Below are positions 12,351 through 12,690 of a stretch of DNA of 12,690 nucleotides, piece after piece. The stretch is from Pseudomonas sp. TCU-HL1 (GTDB lineage Bacteria > Pseudomonadota > Gammaproteobacteria > Pseudomonadales > Pseudomonadaceae). Both the position numbers and the translations under genes were made by a program. Below the pieces are notes generated by a model that did not search any database, had not been told where the DNA came from, and worked only from the letters and a program-made list of their open reading frames with translations. Numbering within the stretch: the stretch's first letter is position 1; every line of letters begins with the position of its first letter. Location: positions 1-12,690 of the forward strand of contig NZ_CP015993.1 in NCBI RefSeq assembly GCF_001708505.1. Reading direction: 5' to 3'.

Positions 12351-12690
12351 ATGCTCGAAAACTGCACCTTTTCGTCCCCTTCCGCACCGAGTTCATCGAG
12401 CTCTTGGGTGTCGAAGGGCGCTCCGATCCGGTGCACATAGTTGACCTCTCAACCCTCGGCGTTCCGCTCCAAGGTCAAATCAGCATAGGGAGGGCGGCAA
12501 ACTTGAAGCCGACTACCTGCGCCACGTTTGGGAATCGCTGAGCACCGGTTTTACGCCGCTGGCTTTCAAGGTATTTCACCAGTCTTTGGGCAAGCGCCTC
12601 ATGCCGGGTGTCGAGCTCAAGGCATCACCGGCGAAGCTGCTGCAAGGCCACAACGTCTTCGGGCCGACCAGCATCGAGAAGGGCCGAAGT
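12351..12690 (+). CDS. Replication initiation protein (II/X family), N-terminal part, runs off the window end
   Basis: Second copy of the rep start (4859-5202), continuing in order into position 1 of the window. It is 340 nt against 344 in the intact copy: one base missing at about 12358 (CTCGAAAACTG), one at about 12490 (GGGAGGGCGG), and two at about 12684 (GGGCCGAAG). Taken literally it cannot be translated into the C-terminal part at 1-943. Taken as sequencing error it encodes the same N-terminus, including ASPAKLLQGHNVFGP. Confidence 0.8.

Overview
The window is a filamentous (inovirus-type) bacteriophage genome present twice, head to tail, with no host sequence. Gene content and order are those of an Inoviridae module: a II/X-type replication protein, small proteins, an ssDNA-binding protein, small membrane proteins, a major coat protein with signal peptide, a strong terminator, a TspB-like attachment protein (pIII), a DUF2523 minor coat protein (pVI-like), a Zot/pI assembly ATPase, then an accessory and regulatory block. 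No integrase is seen. Instead there is a pair of inverted dif-like XerC/XerD sites, as in phages that use host XerCD (the CTX-phi type). GC-rich coding, high GC at third positions and the family makeup suggest a gammaproteobacterial host, perhaps Pseudomonas or a xanthomonad. The genus is inference.

Layout: positions 1-5202 are one unit and 5203-12690 a second. The second unit (7488 bp) is full length. The first (5202 bp) has the same order but lacks 2285 bp, equivalent to 6288-8572. This removes the ssDNA-binding protein, all small coat genes, the major coat gene, its terminator and most of pIII, and joins a 69-codon gene directly to the pIII tail. The last base of the window continues in register into the first, inside rep. 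The whole 12,690 bp is therefore a closed circle, or a unit-and-a-bit repeat, made of one complete genome and one deletion derivative.

The two copies differ at about 20 places in 5.2 kb. All the differences I found are 1-3 nt insertions or deletions, mostly in homopolymers, and I saw no substitutions. This looks like uncorrected long-read error rather than divergence. As a result many genes appear frameshifted, often at different points in the two copies, and the intact protein can be rebuilt by comparing them (pVI, Zot, the 170-aa minus-strand protein, a 46-aa ORF). Genes present once (major coat protein, N-terminal pIII) are rebuilt from reading-frame continuity only.

How it works together: a promoter/operator region around 4755-4830 lies between a small ribbon-helix-helix-like repressor candidate (minus strand) and rep (plus strand), the expected lysogeny/replication switch. 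rep is followed by tightly packed, overlapping genes up to the major coat gene and the terminator at 7281-7302. pIII, pVI, Zot and a 49-aa membrane protein form a second overlapping run that ends in the dif-like attachment site. Beyond it are a 75-aa coiled-coil protein, a minus-strand two-gene operon, a family of GTTACG boxes, a Cys-rich small protein and tandem terminators.
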